Source: Sphingomonas lycopersici (GTDB lineage: Bacteria > Pseudomonadota > Alphaproteobacteria > Sphingomonadales > Sphingomonadaceae). Taken from it: a stretch of 64,000 nt of DNA. Below, in pieces: positions 7,769 through 16,153 of the stretch (position 1 is the first letter of the stretch; every line of letters starts with the position of its first letter). The notes under the pieces are model-generated. The model was not told the DNA's origin. It ran no database searches and worked only from the letters and a program-made list of their open reading frames with translations. The position numbers were made by a program, and so were the translations under genes. The stretch is from positions 620,001-684,000 of the forward strand of contig NZ_JANFAU010000002.1 of assembly GCF_026130605.1 (NCBI RefSeq), written 5' to 3'.

Positions 7769-9127
7769 TCACCCCGCCTGCCCCGCCAGAAACCGCCGCC
7801 GCGCGCGCATCAGCATCACGCTGAGCCCCAGCGACACTGCCATGATCACCGGATAGCAAGCGACGATCGCCCAGACGATCCCGAGCCGCCCGCCGATCAT
7901 CTCCTCCCCGACGAAGGCGAACACCGCCGACCCGATCGTTTGGCCGAGGAAATTCTGCGCGAGATTGAACAAGGCGACGATCTTGCCGATGTGGTTGCCC
8001 GGCGTGATCTCGGTGAGGATCGCGAACGCCGCGACCGGCATCGATCCGATCAGCAGATTGGCGAGCGCGAGGCAGATCCACACCCCCGTCGTCCCCTGCG
8101 CGAGGAACATCCCGACCACCGGCACGATCTGCAGCACCTGCAGCGCGATCGAAATCTTGAGGATCGCGTCGCGGTCGCCGGCGAGCGCCCGGCGGTCGAT
8201 CACGAAGCCCGCGCCGAGCGCGCCGATCGCCGAGCAGATCAGCGCGATCGTCCCCGCGGTCGGCCCGACCACCTCGGGCGGCAGGCCATGCTGGCGCTCG
8301 ATCGCCGGGGCGAGCCACGCGCTCCACCCGGTATTGGCGAGCGACCACAGGATCATCGCGCTGAACAGCAGGACATAGAGCCCGGCATGGCCGCGCATAT
8401 GGCGCAGCGACTCCTTGAAGCCCGCGTTTTCCGAGGCGTCGGTATCGACATCCACCCGGCGCGGCTCGCGGAACAGGAAGATCGCGAGGCCGAGGCACAG
8501 CCCGATCAGCCCCGGCACGACCATCGCGAACTGCCACGGTTCGATGCTGCCGAGGATCGGAATCCCGTGCGTCCCGCCCGATTTGGCGAAGCCGTAGAGC
8601 GCGCCGCCGATCACCAGCGCCAGCGCCGATCCGACCAAAGGCGCGGTGGTGTAAACCGCGAGCGGCCAGGCGCGGCGCTGCGGCGGGAAGCTGTCGCGGA
8701 TCATCGACATCGCGCACGGCTGCAGCGCCGCCTCGCCCACCCCCAGCCCCATGCGGCTGACGAACAACATGCGATAGGAGGCAGCGAAGCCGGAGAGCAT
8801 CGTCATCCCCGACCAGCCGACCACCGCCGCGCCGAGCACGGTACGGCGGTTGAAGCGATCGGCGGCGAACCCCATCGGGATGATCGCGAGGCTGTAGAGC
8901 GTTGCGAAGGCGGCGCCTTCGAGCAACGCGATCTGGACGTCGCTGATCCCGAGCGAGGCGCGGATCGGATCGACCATCGATCGCATCATGTTGCGATCGA
9001 TGAACGAGAGGACGAACAACAGGGTCAGATAGGAGAGCAGCAGCCACGGCCGGGAGCCACGCGGATAGGCGCTATCGTCGGCAGCGCTCCCGCCCGCGCC
9101 CGCGCGCCCGATCGCCATGCCTGCCAT
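7769..9127 (-). CDS. MFS transporter of the catabolic block
   Basis: Major facilitator superfamily permease of 452 residues with twelve predicted membrane segments. Loop motif A is seen as GFAADRFNRR after the second segment, and the first helix ends FIDRNMMRSMV. The sequence resembles the spinster-like/ACS-type carriers often found with aromatic catabolic genes. It is most likely a proton-driven importer of the aromatic substrate or an exporter of an intermediate. AGGAG lies 8 bases before the ATG at 9127. A perfect 14-bp palindrome lies 83 bases upstream of the start, so expression is probably controlled with the TonB receptor and ThDP enzyme. A second MFS gene is at 19733-21055. Confidence 0.85.
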   Translation of the reverse strand: MAGMAIGRAGAGGSAADDSAYPRGSRPWLLLSYLTLLFVLSFIDRNMMRSMVDPIRASLGISDVQIALLEGAAFATLYSLAIIPMGFAADRFNRRTVLGAAVVGWSGMTMLSGFAASYRMLFVSRMGLGVGEAALQPCAMSMIRDSFPPQRRAWPLAVYTTAPLVGSALALVIGGALYGFAKSGGTHGIPILGSIEPWQFAMVVPGLIGLCLGLAIFLFREPRRVDVDTDASENAGFKESLRHMRGHAGLYVLLFSAMILWSLANTGWSAWLAPAIERQHGLPPEVVGPTAGTIALICSAIGALGAGFVIDRRALAGDRDAILKISIALQVLQIVPVVGMFLAQGTTGVWICLALANLLIGSMPVAAFAILTEITPGNHIGKIVALFNLAQNFLGQTIGSAVFAFVGEEMIGGRLGIVWAIVACYPVIMAVSLGLSVMLMRARRRFLAGQAG

Positions 9128-9209
9128 CCGCCCACTCCTGCCTCATCGCCCCGTACCGACGCAGCAAGCGCGGCACGATATACGCAACTTCGTCTCGTTA
9201 TACGATATA

Positions 9210-9223
9210 GATAACATGTTATC
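9210..9223. promoter_or_regulatory. Operator candidate GATAACATGTTATC
   Basis: A perfect 14-bp palindrome in the promoter region of the MFS gene. It is identical to the palindrome at 19521-19534 upstream of the TonB receptor, and its core recurs at 5947-5956. It lies between the MFS start and the 3' end of the hpaR-like gene. Confidence 0.75.
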
Positions 9224-9275
9224 TGTGCAAACGGTATCGGCATTTCCGAGGGGGGTTGAGCGCGCTTCACCTCAT

Positions 9276-9305
9276 CCGTCATTCCCGCGAAGGCGGGAAT
9301 GACGG
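9276..9305. repeat. Family B hairpin (CCGTCATTCCCGC)
   Basis: Perfect 13-bp arms CCGTCATTCCCGC/GCGGGAATGACGG are separated by GAAG. This is a single unit of the family found as pairs at 22288, 28488, 42567 and 52411. It could also end transcription of hpaR. Confidence 0.85.
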
Positions 9306-9325
9306 TTAAGAGGAAAGCGCTTCCC

Positions 9326-9826
9326 TCAATCCCGCCCGCGCGCGGGCTCGTCCGGCGCGAACCCGCCGAGCGCGTCGCGGAACGCGGCGAGTTCGGCCAT
9401 CAGCCGCTCCAGCCGCTCTTCGCCGAATGCCTTGCGGTAATTCTGCACCAGCACGCGGGTATGCTCGGCGGTGCGGTTGACCAGCGCACGCCCGGCGTCG
9501 CTGATCGCGATGATCGAGCGGCGCTTGTCCTGCGGATCGACATCGCGCGCGATCAGCCCGCGCTCGCCGAGCTCCTTGAGGATCCGCGTCACGCTCGGCC
9601 CGTGGAGCATCGCGCTCGCCGCGAGCGCCGCGATATCAAGCCGCCCCTCGTCGCTCAGCACGCGCAGCACGCGCCATTGCTGCTCGGTGACGTCAGCGGC
9701 GCGCAATTTGGGGCGGATGGGCGCCATCGTCGCCTCGCGCGCGGCGAGCAACAGACCGGCGATCGACTGCCGATACGGCGGCAGGCCAGAGATTTCGTCG
9801 TCAGACATCGGCGACGTGCATCGCAT
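9326..9826 (-). CDS. hpaR: MarR-family regulator, HpaR-like
   Basis: A 166-residue winged-helix regulator. The N-terminal AGLLLAAREATMAPIRPKLRAADVTEQQWRV pattern matches the HpaR branch (homoprotocatechuate operon repressor). The segment is LLxAREAxM followed by LTEQQWR in that family. The DNA-binding part includes LAASAMLHGPSVTRILKELGERGLIAR and the wing DPQDKRRSI. HpaR proteins bind the pathway intermediates' aromatic substrate and release the hpa promoters. Here the gene is the last of a minus-strand operon beginning with the Rieske oxygenase at 16053. The matching palindromes near the MFS, TonB and ThDP genes are its most likely sites. No copy of the palindrome lies directly in front of hpaR itself. 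Confidence 0.75.
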   Translation of the reverse strand: MRCTSPMSDDEISGLPPYRQSIAGLLLAAREATMAPIRPKLRAADVTEQQWRVLRVLSDEGRLDIAALAASAMLHGPSVTRILKELGERGLIARDVDPQDKRRSIIAISDAGRALVNRTAEHTRVLVQNYRKAFGEERLERLMAELAAFRDALGGFAPDEPARGRD

Positions 9827-9849
9827 AAACCGATCCGCGCGGCAAAACG

Positions 9850-10824
9850 TCAGCCTCCCTGCCCAACCAGTCGGTTGCGCAGCACCCCGATCCCTTCCAC
9901 CTCGAGTTCGACGACATCGCCGTCGTCGAGGAAGGTCAGGCTTTCATAGCCGCAGCCGTCGCCGACGGTGCCCAGCCCGATCAGGTCGCCGGGATGCAGC
10001 GTTTCGTCGCGCGAGATATAGGCGATCGTCGCCGCGATCGAATGCTGCCCGCCGCCCGACGAGGTGCGCACCTTCTCCACCCCGTTGACGCGCGCGATCA
10101 TCGTCAGCGCCTCTGGGTCGGCGATCTCGTCGGCGGTGACGATGCACGGGCCGATTACATTGCCGGTATCGAAATCCTTGCCCTTGGCCGGGCCGAAGCG
10201 GAACTGTGTCTCACGCGACTGGATATCCCGCGCCGAAAAATCGTTGAAGATCGTATAGCCGAACACCGCGTCGAGCGCATTTTCCGGGGTGAGGTCGCGC
10301 GCGGGGCCGCCGATCACCACGCCGAGCTCCAGCTCGTAATCCATCAGCTTCGCCGCGCGGGGGCGGATCACCTCCGCCTCGGGGCCGACGACGCTCATCG
10401 GATTGCCCTTGTAATAGAGCGGCTGCTCGTACCACACCGGCGGAATCTCGAACGCGCCGGCGGCGCGGAACTTCTCCAGCGTCGCAGCGGGATCGGGGGT
10501 GGCGCTGGCGCGAAGCTGCATCGCGGCGGCGATCGCCTGACGCACATGCTTCTCGTAATTGCCGCAATCGCGGATCTGCGTCGGGCGCGGCAGCGGGGCG
10601 AGCAAGGTCACCTCGCCAAGCGCGATCGTGTCGCCCGCATCGGCGAGCGCCGCCGCGATCCGCGCCAGCCCGGCGCGACCGGCGGTAATTACCGCGAGCA
10701 TGTCGCCCAGCATTTCACCGCCGTCGCGCGCGGTCGCGGCGGCGATATCGAACACGCGATCGTCGCCGATCAGCACGCCGGGGCGCACCTGCCCCTCGCG
10801 ATTGCGGAAAGTCACCAGCTTCAT
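9850..10824 (-). CDS. Fumarylacetoacetate hydrolase family enzyme 1
   Basis: A 324-residue protein with the FAH C-terminal fold. The metal ligands are visible as the acidic pair in DYELELGVVIGG and the Asp in FNDFSARDIQ. Further family features are YTIFNDFSARD, GPCIVTADEIADPEAL and LGTVGDGCG. FAH-family members hydrolyse, hydrate, decarboxylate or isomerise 2-oxo acids from ring cleavage. The N-terminal region of about 90 residues, followed by IRDCGNYEKHV, is longer than in HpaG or HpaH. It lies between hpaR and the FAD monooxygenase in one minus-strand operon, so it probably acts on the product of the LigB dioxygenase at 12604-13626. The exact reaction cannot be assigned. Confidence 0.8.
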   Translation of the reverse strand: MKLVTFRNREGQVRPGVLIGDDRVFDIAAATARDGGEMLGDMLAVITAGRAGLARIAAALADAGDTIALGEVTLLAPLPRPTQIRDCGNYEKHVRQAIAAAMQLRASATPDPAATLEKFRAAGAFEIPPVWYEQPLYYKGNPMSVVGPEAEVIRPRAAKLMDYELELGVVIGGPARDLTPENALDAVFGYTIFNDFSARDIQSRETQFRFGPAKGKDFDTGNVIGPCIVTADEIADPEALTMIARVNGVEKVRTSSGGGQHSIAATIAYISRDETLHPGDLIGLGTVGDGCGYESLTFLDDGDVVELEVEGIGVLRNRLVGQGG

Positions 10825-10856
10825 CGGTCCGCTCCTCGGAACTTATTGTCTCTCAA

Positions 10857-10935
10857 CCGTTCGCCCTGAGCTTGTCGAAGGGCGTCCCCGACTCGCCGAG
10901 GGCAGGACGCCCTTCGACAAGCTCAGGGCGAACGG
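10857..10935. repeat. Family A inverted repeat pair
   Basis: Two arms, CCGTTCGCCCTGAGCTTGTC and its complement, form a long potential hairpin inside the minus-strand catabolic operon, between the FAH gene and the FAD monooxygenase gene. Confidence 0.85.
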
Positions 10936-10957
10936 ATTTTATTTCACGCGTGCTCCT

Positions 10958-12604
10958 TTACCCGCGTGCGCCACGCAACTGATCGACCAGCCCCGCCACA
11001 TCGCCCGGCAGGGCATCGCCGCGCCAGCCGACATGCAGGTCGGGCCGCGACACCAGCAAGGCGTGGCGATAGACCGTCGTGCGCTCGTCCGGGTGGATAT
11101 CGAGCACCTTGAGCGGCATCCCCGCCCGGGCCGCCGCCTGCTCCAGCGGGGTCACGTCGATCGACGGATCGAAGCGCAGCAAGGTGTAATCCGTCCCGAA
11201 GTCGTCGTAAGCGGAATTGCCGTTGCGGCGCCAGAAATGCGGGGTGCGGCACCCCGGCACGGTCGATTGCTCGAACCCGGCCATCGAATAGCCCGGCTGC
11301 TGCTCGCCGTCGTAGGCGATAATGGGCGAATCCGGGTAAAAGTACCCGAAGTTCAGCCCGCCGCAGCAATATTGCTGGACGTTGAGCGCATAGACCTGCG
11401 CGCCCAGCGCCGCCCGCGCGGCTTCGCCCTCGGCGCCGTCATGCTCGACCGCCTCGGGCACCGCGCGACGATGCGCGATCGCGCTCAGCGCGTGGTTCAT
11501 CGCGAAATGCGACACCTGCTCGGTGATCGGCAGCCGCTCGGCTTCATAAGCGTCGAGCAGATGCGCCCCGCCCCAGCCGTTGACCGTCGCCGCGAGCAGC
11601 CACGTCAGGTTCATCGCGTCGGCGATCCCGGCGTTCATCCCGAAGCCGGCATAAGGCACCCACAGATGCGCGCTGTCGCCGCAGATGAAGATACGGCGAT
11701 CGCGGAACTTGTCCGCCACCAGCCGGCGGCCGATCCAGTCCTCCTTGCTGATCACCTCATAAGTGAAATCGTCCCCGACGCCGAGGATCGTGCGGATCGA
11801 CGCATCGCGATCGATCGCGTCGAAATCCTCCTCATGCTCGTAGAGGTAATTGTGGATCAGCCAGGTCTCGCGCCCGTCGATCGCCACGGTATTGCCCGAG
11901 CGGCGCGGGTTGAGCGACAGGTTCATCCAGCCGGGGCGCCCCTGCATCATCTCGAGCAGCCTGGGCGCGCGGATATAGGTCGATTGCACGCGCTGGACGA
12001 CCGCATCGCCCGACAGTTTCGCGCCGATGATCGAGCGCACGCGCGACCGTCCGCCGTCGCAGCCGACCAGATACAATGCGGTCAGCGTCTCGGTCGCCCC
12101 GCTCGGCAGATCGCGCACGGTGACGGTCACCCCGGCATCGTCCTGCGTCGCCTCGATCAATTCGGTCCGGTTGCGGATCGTGATCAGCGGATGCGCCGCG
12201 GCCTGCGCGAAAATCAACGGTTCGAGATAGATCTGGTTGATCCGGTGCGGCGGCTCCGGGGTCGGCCACCAGGTATCGGGCCCGGCGAAGTCGGTCCAGC
12301 GCTCCGCACGCGCGGGGATCGCGATGCGGGTGATTTCATGCCCCTGCGTCACGCTGGCGCGATAGACGCAATCGTTGGGATAATCCGCTGGCAGCCCGGA
12401 ATCGCGCACCACGTCGGCGAAACCGAGCCGGCGGAACGCCTCCATCGTGCGCGCCGCGACATGATTGCACTTCACGCTCGGCGGCTCGCCCGCCTGCCGC
12501 GTCTCGACGATCGTCGAGCGCACCCCGCGTCGCGCGAGATCGAGCGCGACGACCAGCCCGACCGGGCCGGCGCCGCTGATGATGACCTGCGTATCGGTCG
12601 CCAT
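10958..12604 (-). CDS. FAD-dependent aromatic monooxygenase (MhpA/PHBH fold)
   Basis: A 548-residue flavoprotein hydroxylase. The Rossmann motif ISGAGPVGLVVALDLARRG is at the N-terminus. The DG motif LVGCDGGRSRVR is near residue 180, and the second FAD motif RRIFICGDSAHLWVPYAGFG is near residue 310. A thioredoxin-like C-terminal domain is suggested by length, as in MhpA- and PheA-type enzymes. The reaction would be NAD(P)H-dependent hydroxylation of a phenolic ring, giving a catechol-type substrate. Its ATG overlaps the stop of the LigB dioxygenase gene (TGATG), so the two are coupled and probably act in sequence. The substrate is unknown; hydroxyphenylpropionate-like or hydroxybenzoate-like compounds are possible. 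Confidence 0.83.
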   Translation of the reverse strand: MATDTQVIISGAGPVGLVVALDLARRGVRSTIVETRQAGEPPSVKCNHVAARTMEAFRRLGFADVVRDSGLPADYPNDCVYRASVTQGHEITRIAIPARAERWTDFAGPDTWWPTPEPPHRINQIYLEPLIFAQAAAHPLITIRNRTELIEATQDDAGVTVTVRDLPSGATETLTALYLVGCDGGRSRVRSIIGAKLSGDAVVQRVQSTYIRAPRLLEMMQGRPGWMNLSLNPRRSGNTVAIDGRETWLIHNYLYEHEEDFDAIDRDASIRTILGVGDDFTYEVISKEDWIGRRLVADKFRDRRIFICGDSAHLWVPYAGFGMNAGIADAMNLTWLLAATVNGWGGAHLLDAYEAERLPITEQVSHFAMNHALSAIAHRRAVPEAVEHDGAEGEAARAALGAQVYALNVQQYCCGGLNFGYFYPDSPIIAYDGEQQPGYSMAGFEQSTVPGCRTPHFWRRNGNSAYDDFGTDYTLLRFDPSIDVTPLEQAAARAGMPLKVLDIHPDERTTVYRHALLVSRPDLHVGWRGDALPGDVAGLVDQLRGARG

Positions 12605-13626
12605 CACTGCCACGCCACGAATGCGCACGACGATCCGGTGCCGCCCTCGGTGCGGTAGAGCGTCTGATAGTCGATTTCGGTCATCTTGAGCCCGGCGTGG
12701 CGCATCGCCGCGGAGGTCGCGATCCAGCTCTTGCACTCGGAGGTGCCGGCCATCAGCTCGTTCTGCGGAATCGCGGAGAGCGTCGCCTCGTCGTCGCTGG
12801 CGAGCGCATTGAGGAATTTGCGATCCCATTCGGGGTCGACCACGAAATGCGTCAGCCCGCCCGTGGTAAGCACCGCGACGCGCGCATCGCTGTCCCACGC
12901 CTCGATCGCGCGGGCGACCGCCCCGCCAAAGGCATAGCAGCGCGCGGCGGACGGGCTGTTGTCATAATACCAGCAATTCACGTCGACCGGGACGTTGGGC
13001 TTCACCAGATCGCGCAGCACGTTCTTGTAGAGGAAGCCGTAAGCGTGCGGGAGCCCGTACATCAGCGACTTTTCGTTCACCACGGTCGGCTTCTCGTGGC
13101 ACAAAGTCACGTCGAACCCGCTCTCGCGTACCAGATGCCGCGCGATATGCTGGCCGAACGCGCGATCGCCCGGGAAGGCGACCCGTTCGTCGGGGAGATG
13201 GCCGTGGTCGGAAAGTTCGATCCCGATCGGCAGCCGCGCATTCTGCTCAGCCGTGCGCGGCAAATTGGGCAGTTCGTCGGTCGCGATAACCGCGAACGAG
13301 GGCACGATCTCCGAGAAGAATTCGTGCTGATCGTTGCCGATCATCACCACCACATCGGGATCGACCGCGCGGAACATGTCGTGGAGCCGGTCCATCGCCG
13401 CGAACGACGCTTCGAGCGCGGCTCGCCGCGTTTCGAGCGCGAGCCGATCGCCGATATTCTCGCCCGCGCGCTGCGCCGCCAGCTCGGCATAGGGCAGCTT
13501 ACGCCCATGGAACCACAAGGGCACGCCGTCCTTGCGATCGCGGTCGCCGCGGAGATCCCAGTCCTCCGCCATCGTATGAAGCTGCGGCGTATGCGCGCAG
13601 CCGATCCCGAGCACTATCTTGGCCAT
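12604..13626 (-). CDS. LigB-type extradiol ring-cleavage dioxygenase
   Basis: A 340-residue class III (LigB superfamily) Fe(II) extradiol dioxygenase that opens a dihydroxy-aromatic ring next to the hydroxyls. Candidate iron ligands are His12 in CAHTPQL and His in GNDQHEFF. A further conserved His is in TTGGLTHFVV. The C-terminal LMAGTSECKSWI segment is also conserved in protocatechuate/gallate-type members. No LigA-type small subunit lies next to it, unlike the pair at 25378-26519. It is followed, with overlap, by the FAD monooxygenase. The adjacent repeat at 13654-13739 separates it from the upstream FAH gene. The ring substrate is not readable from sequence. Confidence 0.82.
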   Translation of the reverse strand: MAKIVLGIGCAHTPQLHTMAEDWDLRGDRDRKDGVPLWFHGRKLPYAELAAQRAGENIGDRLALETRRAALEASFAAMDRLHDMFRAVDPDVVVMIGNDQHEFFSEIVPSFAVIATDELPNLPRTAEQNARLPIGIELSDHGHLPDERVAFPGDRAFGQHIARHLVRESGFDVTLCHEKPTVVNEKSLMYGLPHAYGFLYKNVLRDLVKPNVPVDVNCWYYDNSPSAARCYAFGGAVARAIEAWDSDARVAVLTTGGLTHFVVDPEWDRKFLNALASDDEATLSAIPQNELMAGTSECKSWIATSAAMRHAGLKMTEIDYQTLYRTEGGTGSSCAFVAWQ

Positions 13627-13653
13627 AAATCCTCTACACGCAGACCTTTACCA

Positions 13654-13739
13654 CCGTCATGCCAGGCTCGACCCGGCATCCAGAGCCACAAACATCATCG
13701 CTCGTTGCCCTGGATGCCGGATCAAGTCCGGCATGACGG
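13654..13739. repeat. Family C inverted repeat pair (TCATGCCGGACTTGATCCGG)
   Basis: Two facing units related to GTCATGCCGGACTTGATCC, each itself hairpin-forming, lie between the LigB gene and the FAH gene. Copies are also at 30057, 34533 and 49795. Confidence 0.85.
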
Positions 13740-13760
13740 CAGAGGTGTTACCGGTGGTGA

Positions 13761-14726
13761 TCAGGAACCGACCGAAATACGGTTGGACAGCCGGCCCAGC
13801 CCGTCGATCTCCACATCGGTCAGCTTGCCGTCATAGAGATTGAGGTAGGTGCCGATATTGCCGCGCGGATGCTTCTCGGTGCCCTTGGAGGCGGTGCCGG
13901 TGTGGAGGCAGTCGCCCACTTCCATCGTGAACCACTTGCTGGCTTCCGAAATCACCCGCTCGACCGGAAAGAAATAGTTCGCGGTGCTGTCGTCGGCATA
14001 GCATTCGCCGTCGATATAGCCGCGGACGCGCAACGCGTTCGGGTCGGGAATCTCGTCCTTGGTGGTGAGCCACGGGCCCATCGCCGCAAAGGTATCCGCG
14101 CCCTTCGACTTGCTGTGATAGATGAACAGCAAATAGGTGTCCTCGCCGCCCTCGAACTTCGGGCGCCACGCCAGATGGTGCGGCTTGATCACTTCGGGGC
14201 GCTGCTTCAGCGCGATCGAATCCTGCGAGAATTTCACGCCGCTGGCGGTGACGTCGTTGGTCAGCGTGTACCCGAAGACGTAATCGAGGGCGTTTTCCGG
14301 GGCGACGTTCTTCGCGGTCTTGCCGAACACGATGACGGGTTCGGGCTCGGGGATCGACTGGCCGTGATCCTTGAGCAGTTCGATCGACTTGTTGTGGCCG
14401 GTCAGCGCCGAGCGCCCCTTGGTGAAGAACATCGGCGCGGTCATCGGCTTGACCGCATATTGGTTGAGATTGTTGTTGTTGACCGCGCAGCCGAGAATCT
14501 TCGACGGGCGCGGGTTGGGCGCCATCCAATCGGCGTTGGCGAGATCGATCACCGGCAGGCGCCCGGCGACCGCCGCCTCGATCGCGGCGGCGGCGCTGTC
14601 GAGCCCCGCATTGCCGGCCTCGATCAGATCCTCCATCCACGCGAAATCGAGCGCGACCGCTTTGTCGTCCGCAACCCGCGCGATCACCGTCGGCTTGCCG
14701 TTAATCCTGATCGTACCGAGCTTCAT
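13761..14726 (-). CDS. Fumarylacetoacetate hydrolase family enzyme 2
   Basis: A 321-residue FAH-fold protein different from the neighbour at 9850. Candidate metal ligands are in PEPEPVIVFGKTAKNV and the TNDVTASGVKF segment, and the C-terminal lid carries HTGTASKGTEKHPRGN. The N-terminus resembles DUF2437-containing FAH proteins (MKLGTIRINGKPTVIARV). It sits between the Rieske oxygenase and the LigB dioxygenase on the same strand, so it probably belongs to the same second ring-opening pathway. A hydratase or hydrolase role on the ring-fission product is the likely class of reaction, but this is an inference from context. Confidence 0.78.
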   Translation of the reverse strand: MKLGTIRINGKPTVIARVADDKAVALDFAWMEDLIEAGNAGLDSAAAAIEAAVAGRLPVIDLANADWMAPNPRPSKILGCAVNNNNLNQYAVKPMTAPMFFTKGRSALTGHNKSIELLKDHGQSIPEPEPVIVFGKTAKNVAPENALDYVFGYTLTNDVTASGVKFSQDSIALKQRPEVIKPHHLAWRPKFEGGEDTYLLFIYHSKSKGADTFAAMGPWLTTKDEIPDPNALRVRGYIDGECYADDSTANYFFPVERVISEASKWFTMEVGDCLHTGTASKGTEKHPRGNIGTYLNLYDGKLTDVEIDGLGRLSNRISVGS

Positions 14727-14769
14727 GTCACTCTCCTGCTTTGCTGCGAGCGCCCGTTTGGGGGAGCGG

Positions 14770-16053
14770 TCAGATGGTGTGTTCGGCGTCGGCGGGGATC
14801 ATCCCCATCGCCACCTGGAATTCGCGTTTGACGGCTTCGGGCTGCCCCACCTGATGCGGGTAGTGCGGCTGGTTGAAGCGGTAGGCGAGCTTCTTCCCCA
14901 GCGCCCAGCTCTCCTCGAGCGTCATCGAGGTGGTGAAGATCTCGCGATGCTTGATCGGCAGTTCGACGCATTTGTTGCGCTCGGCGTCGCGGATCAGCCC
15001 CTTGGGGTCGCGCCCCTCGGCCACCGCCTTCATATTCTCGTCGAACGAGCGCCGCAGCATGACGATGCCGAGATCGCTCTGCCCGAGATGCTCCTCGGTG
15101 CGATCGGCGATGACACCCTGCCCGGCCCAGGCGACGATATCCTGGTTGAGCACATGGCTGGTGATCCAATTGCCCTCGGCATCCTTCACCGGCCCCTTCC
15201 AATAGGGCACGCGCTGCTGAACATAGGGCTCCTGCCCGACCGGCACGCGGTGGAACATCCAGGTAATGCTCAGCGTGTTCTCGTCATCCACCGGGATGCG
15301 CCATTCGATATGGTCGCCGAGGAAGAAGGCGTTGGGCCACAGAGCGGTCGAGCCGACCGTCCAATGCTGGCTGTCCTTGTCGGTATCCTCGCGGACGCGG
15401 CGATAGATGTGCCCGAACTCGAATTCGTCGAACTTCAGCTCGAGATGCTTCGGCCCGTAGCTGCCGTCGCCGGCCAGCCGCGAGCTCCAGTTGCGGTGCA
15501 TCCATTCGAAATGCACCGGATCGAGGCTGTTCTCCTGGCATTGGAACCAGTTGCACGGCACATCGGCATAGACGACCTGGCGGAAGCCATTGTCCCAGGT
15601 GAAGGGTTCCCAATTGGGCACCAGCGGCGCGGGATCGGGGCCCATATAGGCCCATAGCATCCCCGCCTTTTCCTCGACCCGATACGCCTTGGTGCGGATC
15701 TTGTCGCGAAAGCGCGCCTTGGGGTTGGCGATATCCTCGAACGGCTGTTCGAGGCATTTGCCGTCGGTAGCGAAGCACCAGCCGTGATAGCTGCAGCGCA
15801 GCCCGTCTTCCTCGATGATGCCGAACAGCATGTCGGCGCGGCGATGCGGGCATTGCCGGTCGATCAGCCCGTAGCTGCCATCGCCGGCGCGGAAAGCGAC
15901 GAGCGATTCGCCCAGCAATTTCACCGGCTTGATCCCAAGCTCGTCGATCTCTGCGGTCGCCGCGAAAGGATGCCAGTAGCGGCGCAGCAATTCGCCCATC
16001 GGCGTTCCCGGGCCGACGCGGGTCAATCGCTCATTCTGTGCCGGACTAGCCAT
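14770..16053 (-). CDS. Rieske non-heme iron oxygenase alpha subunit 1
   Basis: A 427-residue oxygenase component of the single-component phthalate/vanillate-demethylase group. The Rieske [2Fe-2S] ligands are CPHRR near residue 70 and CSYHGW near 90. The mononuclear iron site is NSLDPVHFEWMH (Asp, His, His). The N-terminal TPMGELLRRYWHP is nearly identical to the second Rieske protein at 21052. AGGAGG lies just upstream of the ATG at 16053. Such enzymes hydroxylate rings or remove O-methyl groups, and they need a separate reductase, which is not in the window. The gene is first in the minus-strand operon and divergent from an IclR gene that probably controls it. Confidence 0.85.
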   Translation of the reverse strand: MASPAQNERLTRVGPGTPMGELLRRYWHPFAATAEIDELGIKPVKLLGESLVAFRAGDGSYGLIDRQCPHRRADMLFGIIEEDGLRCSYHGWCFATDGKCLEQPFEDIANPKARFRDKIRTKAYRVEEKAGMLWAYMGPDPAPLVPNWEPFTWDNGFRQVVYADVPCNWFQCQENSLDPVHFEWMHRNWSSRLAGDGSYGPKHLELKFDEFEFGHIYRRVREDTDKDSQHWTVGSTALWPNAFFLGDHIEWRIPVDDENTLSITWMFHRVPVGQEPYVQQRVPYWKGPVKDAEGNWITSHVLNQDIVAWAGQGVIADRTEEHLGQSDLGIVMLRRSFDENMKAVAEGRDPKGLIRDAERNKCVELPIKHREIFTTSMTLEESWALGKKLAYRFNQPHYPHQVGQPEAVKREFQVAMGMIPADAEHTI

Positions 16054-16114
16054 TTTCCTCCTCTCCCAGCGGTCGAAAATCCCTGTCGCCGCGCTATCGC
16101 CCGGTATCGACATC

Positions 16115-16153
16115 CGCAACAACGAGGTCTATTTGTTGCGTATGTCGCAACAA
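16115..16153. promoter_or_regulatory. Three CGCAACAA half-sites, candidate IclR operator
   Basis: The 8-mer CGCAACAA occurs at 16115-16122 and 16146-16153, and its complement TTGTTGCG at 16133-16140. The last two form a perfect inverted repeat with a 5-base spacer that contains the ATG at 16142. Binding here would block both the divergent Rieske promoter and the IclR gene itself, the usual IclR autoregulation pattern. Confidence 0.72.

Noticed and set aside
9276..9305. Repeated CATTCCCGC units as a CRISPR array
   Set aside because: The units are inverted pairs scattered between genes with no regular spacers and no cas genes.
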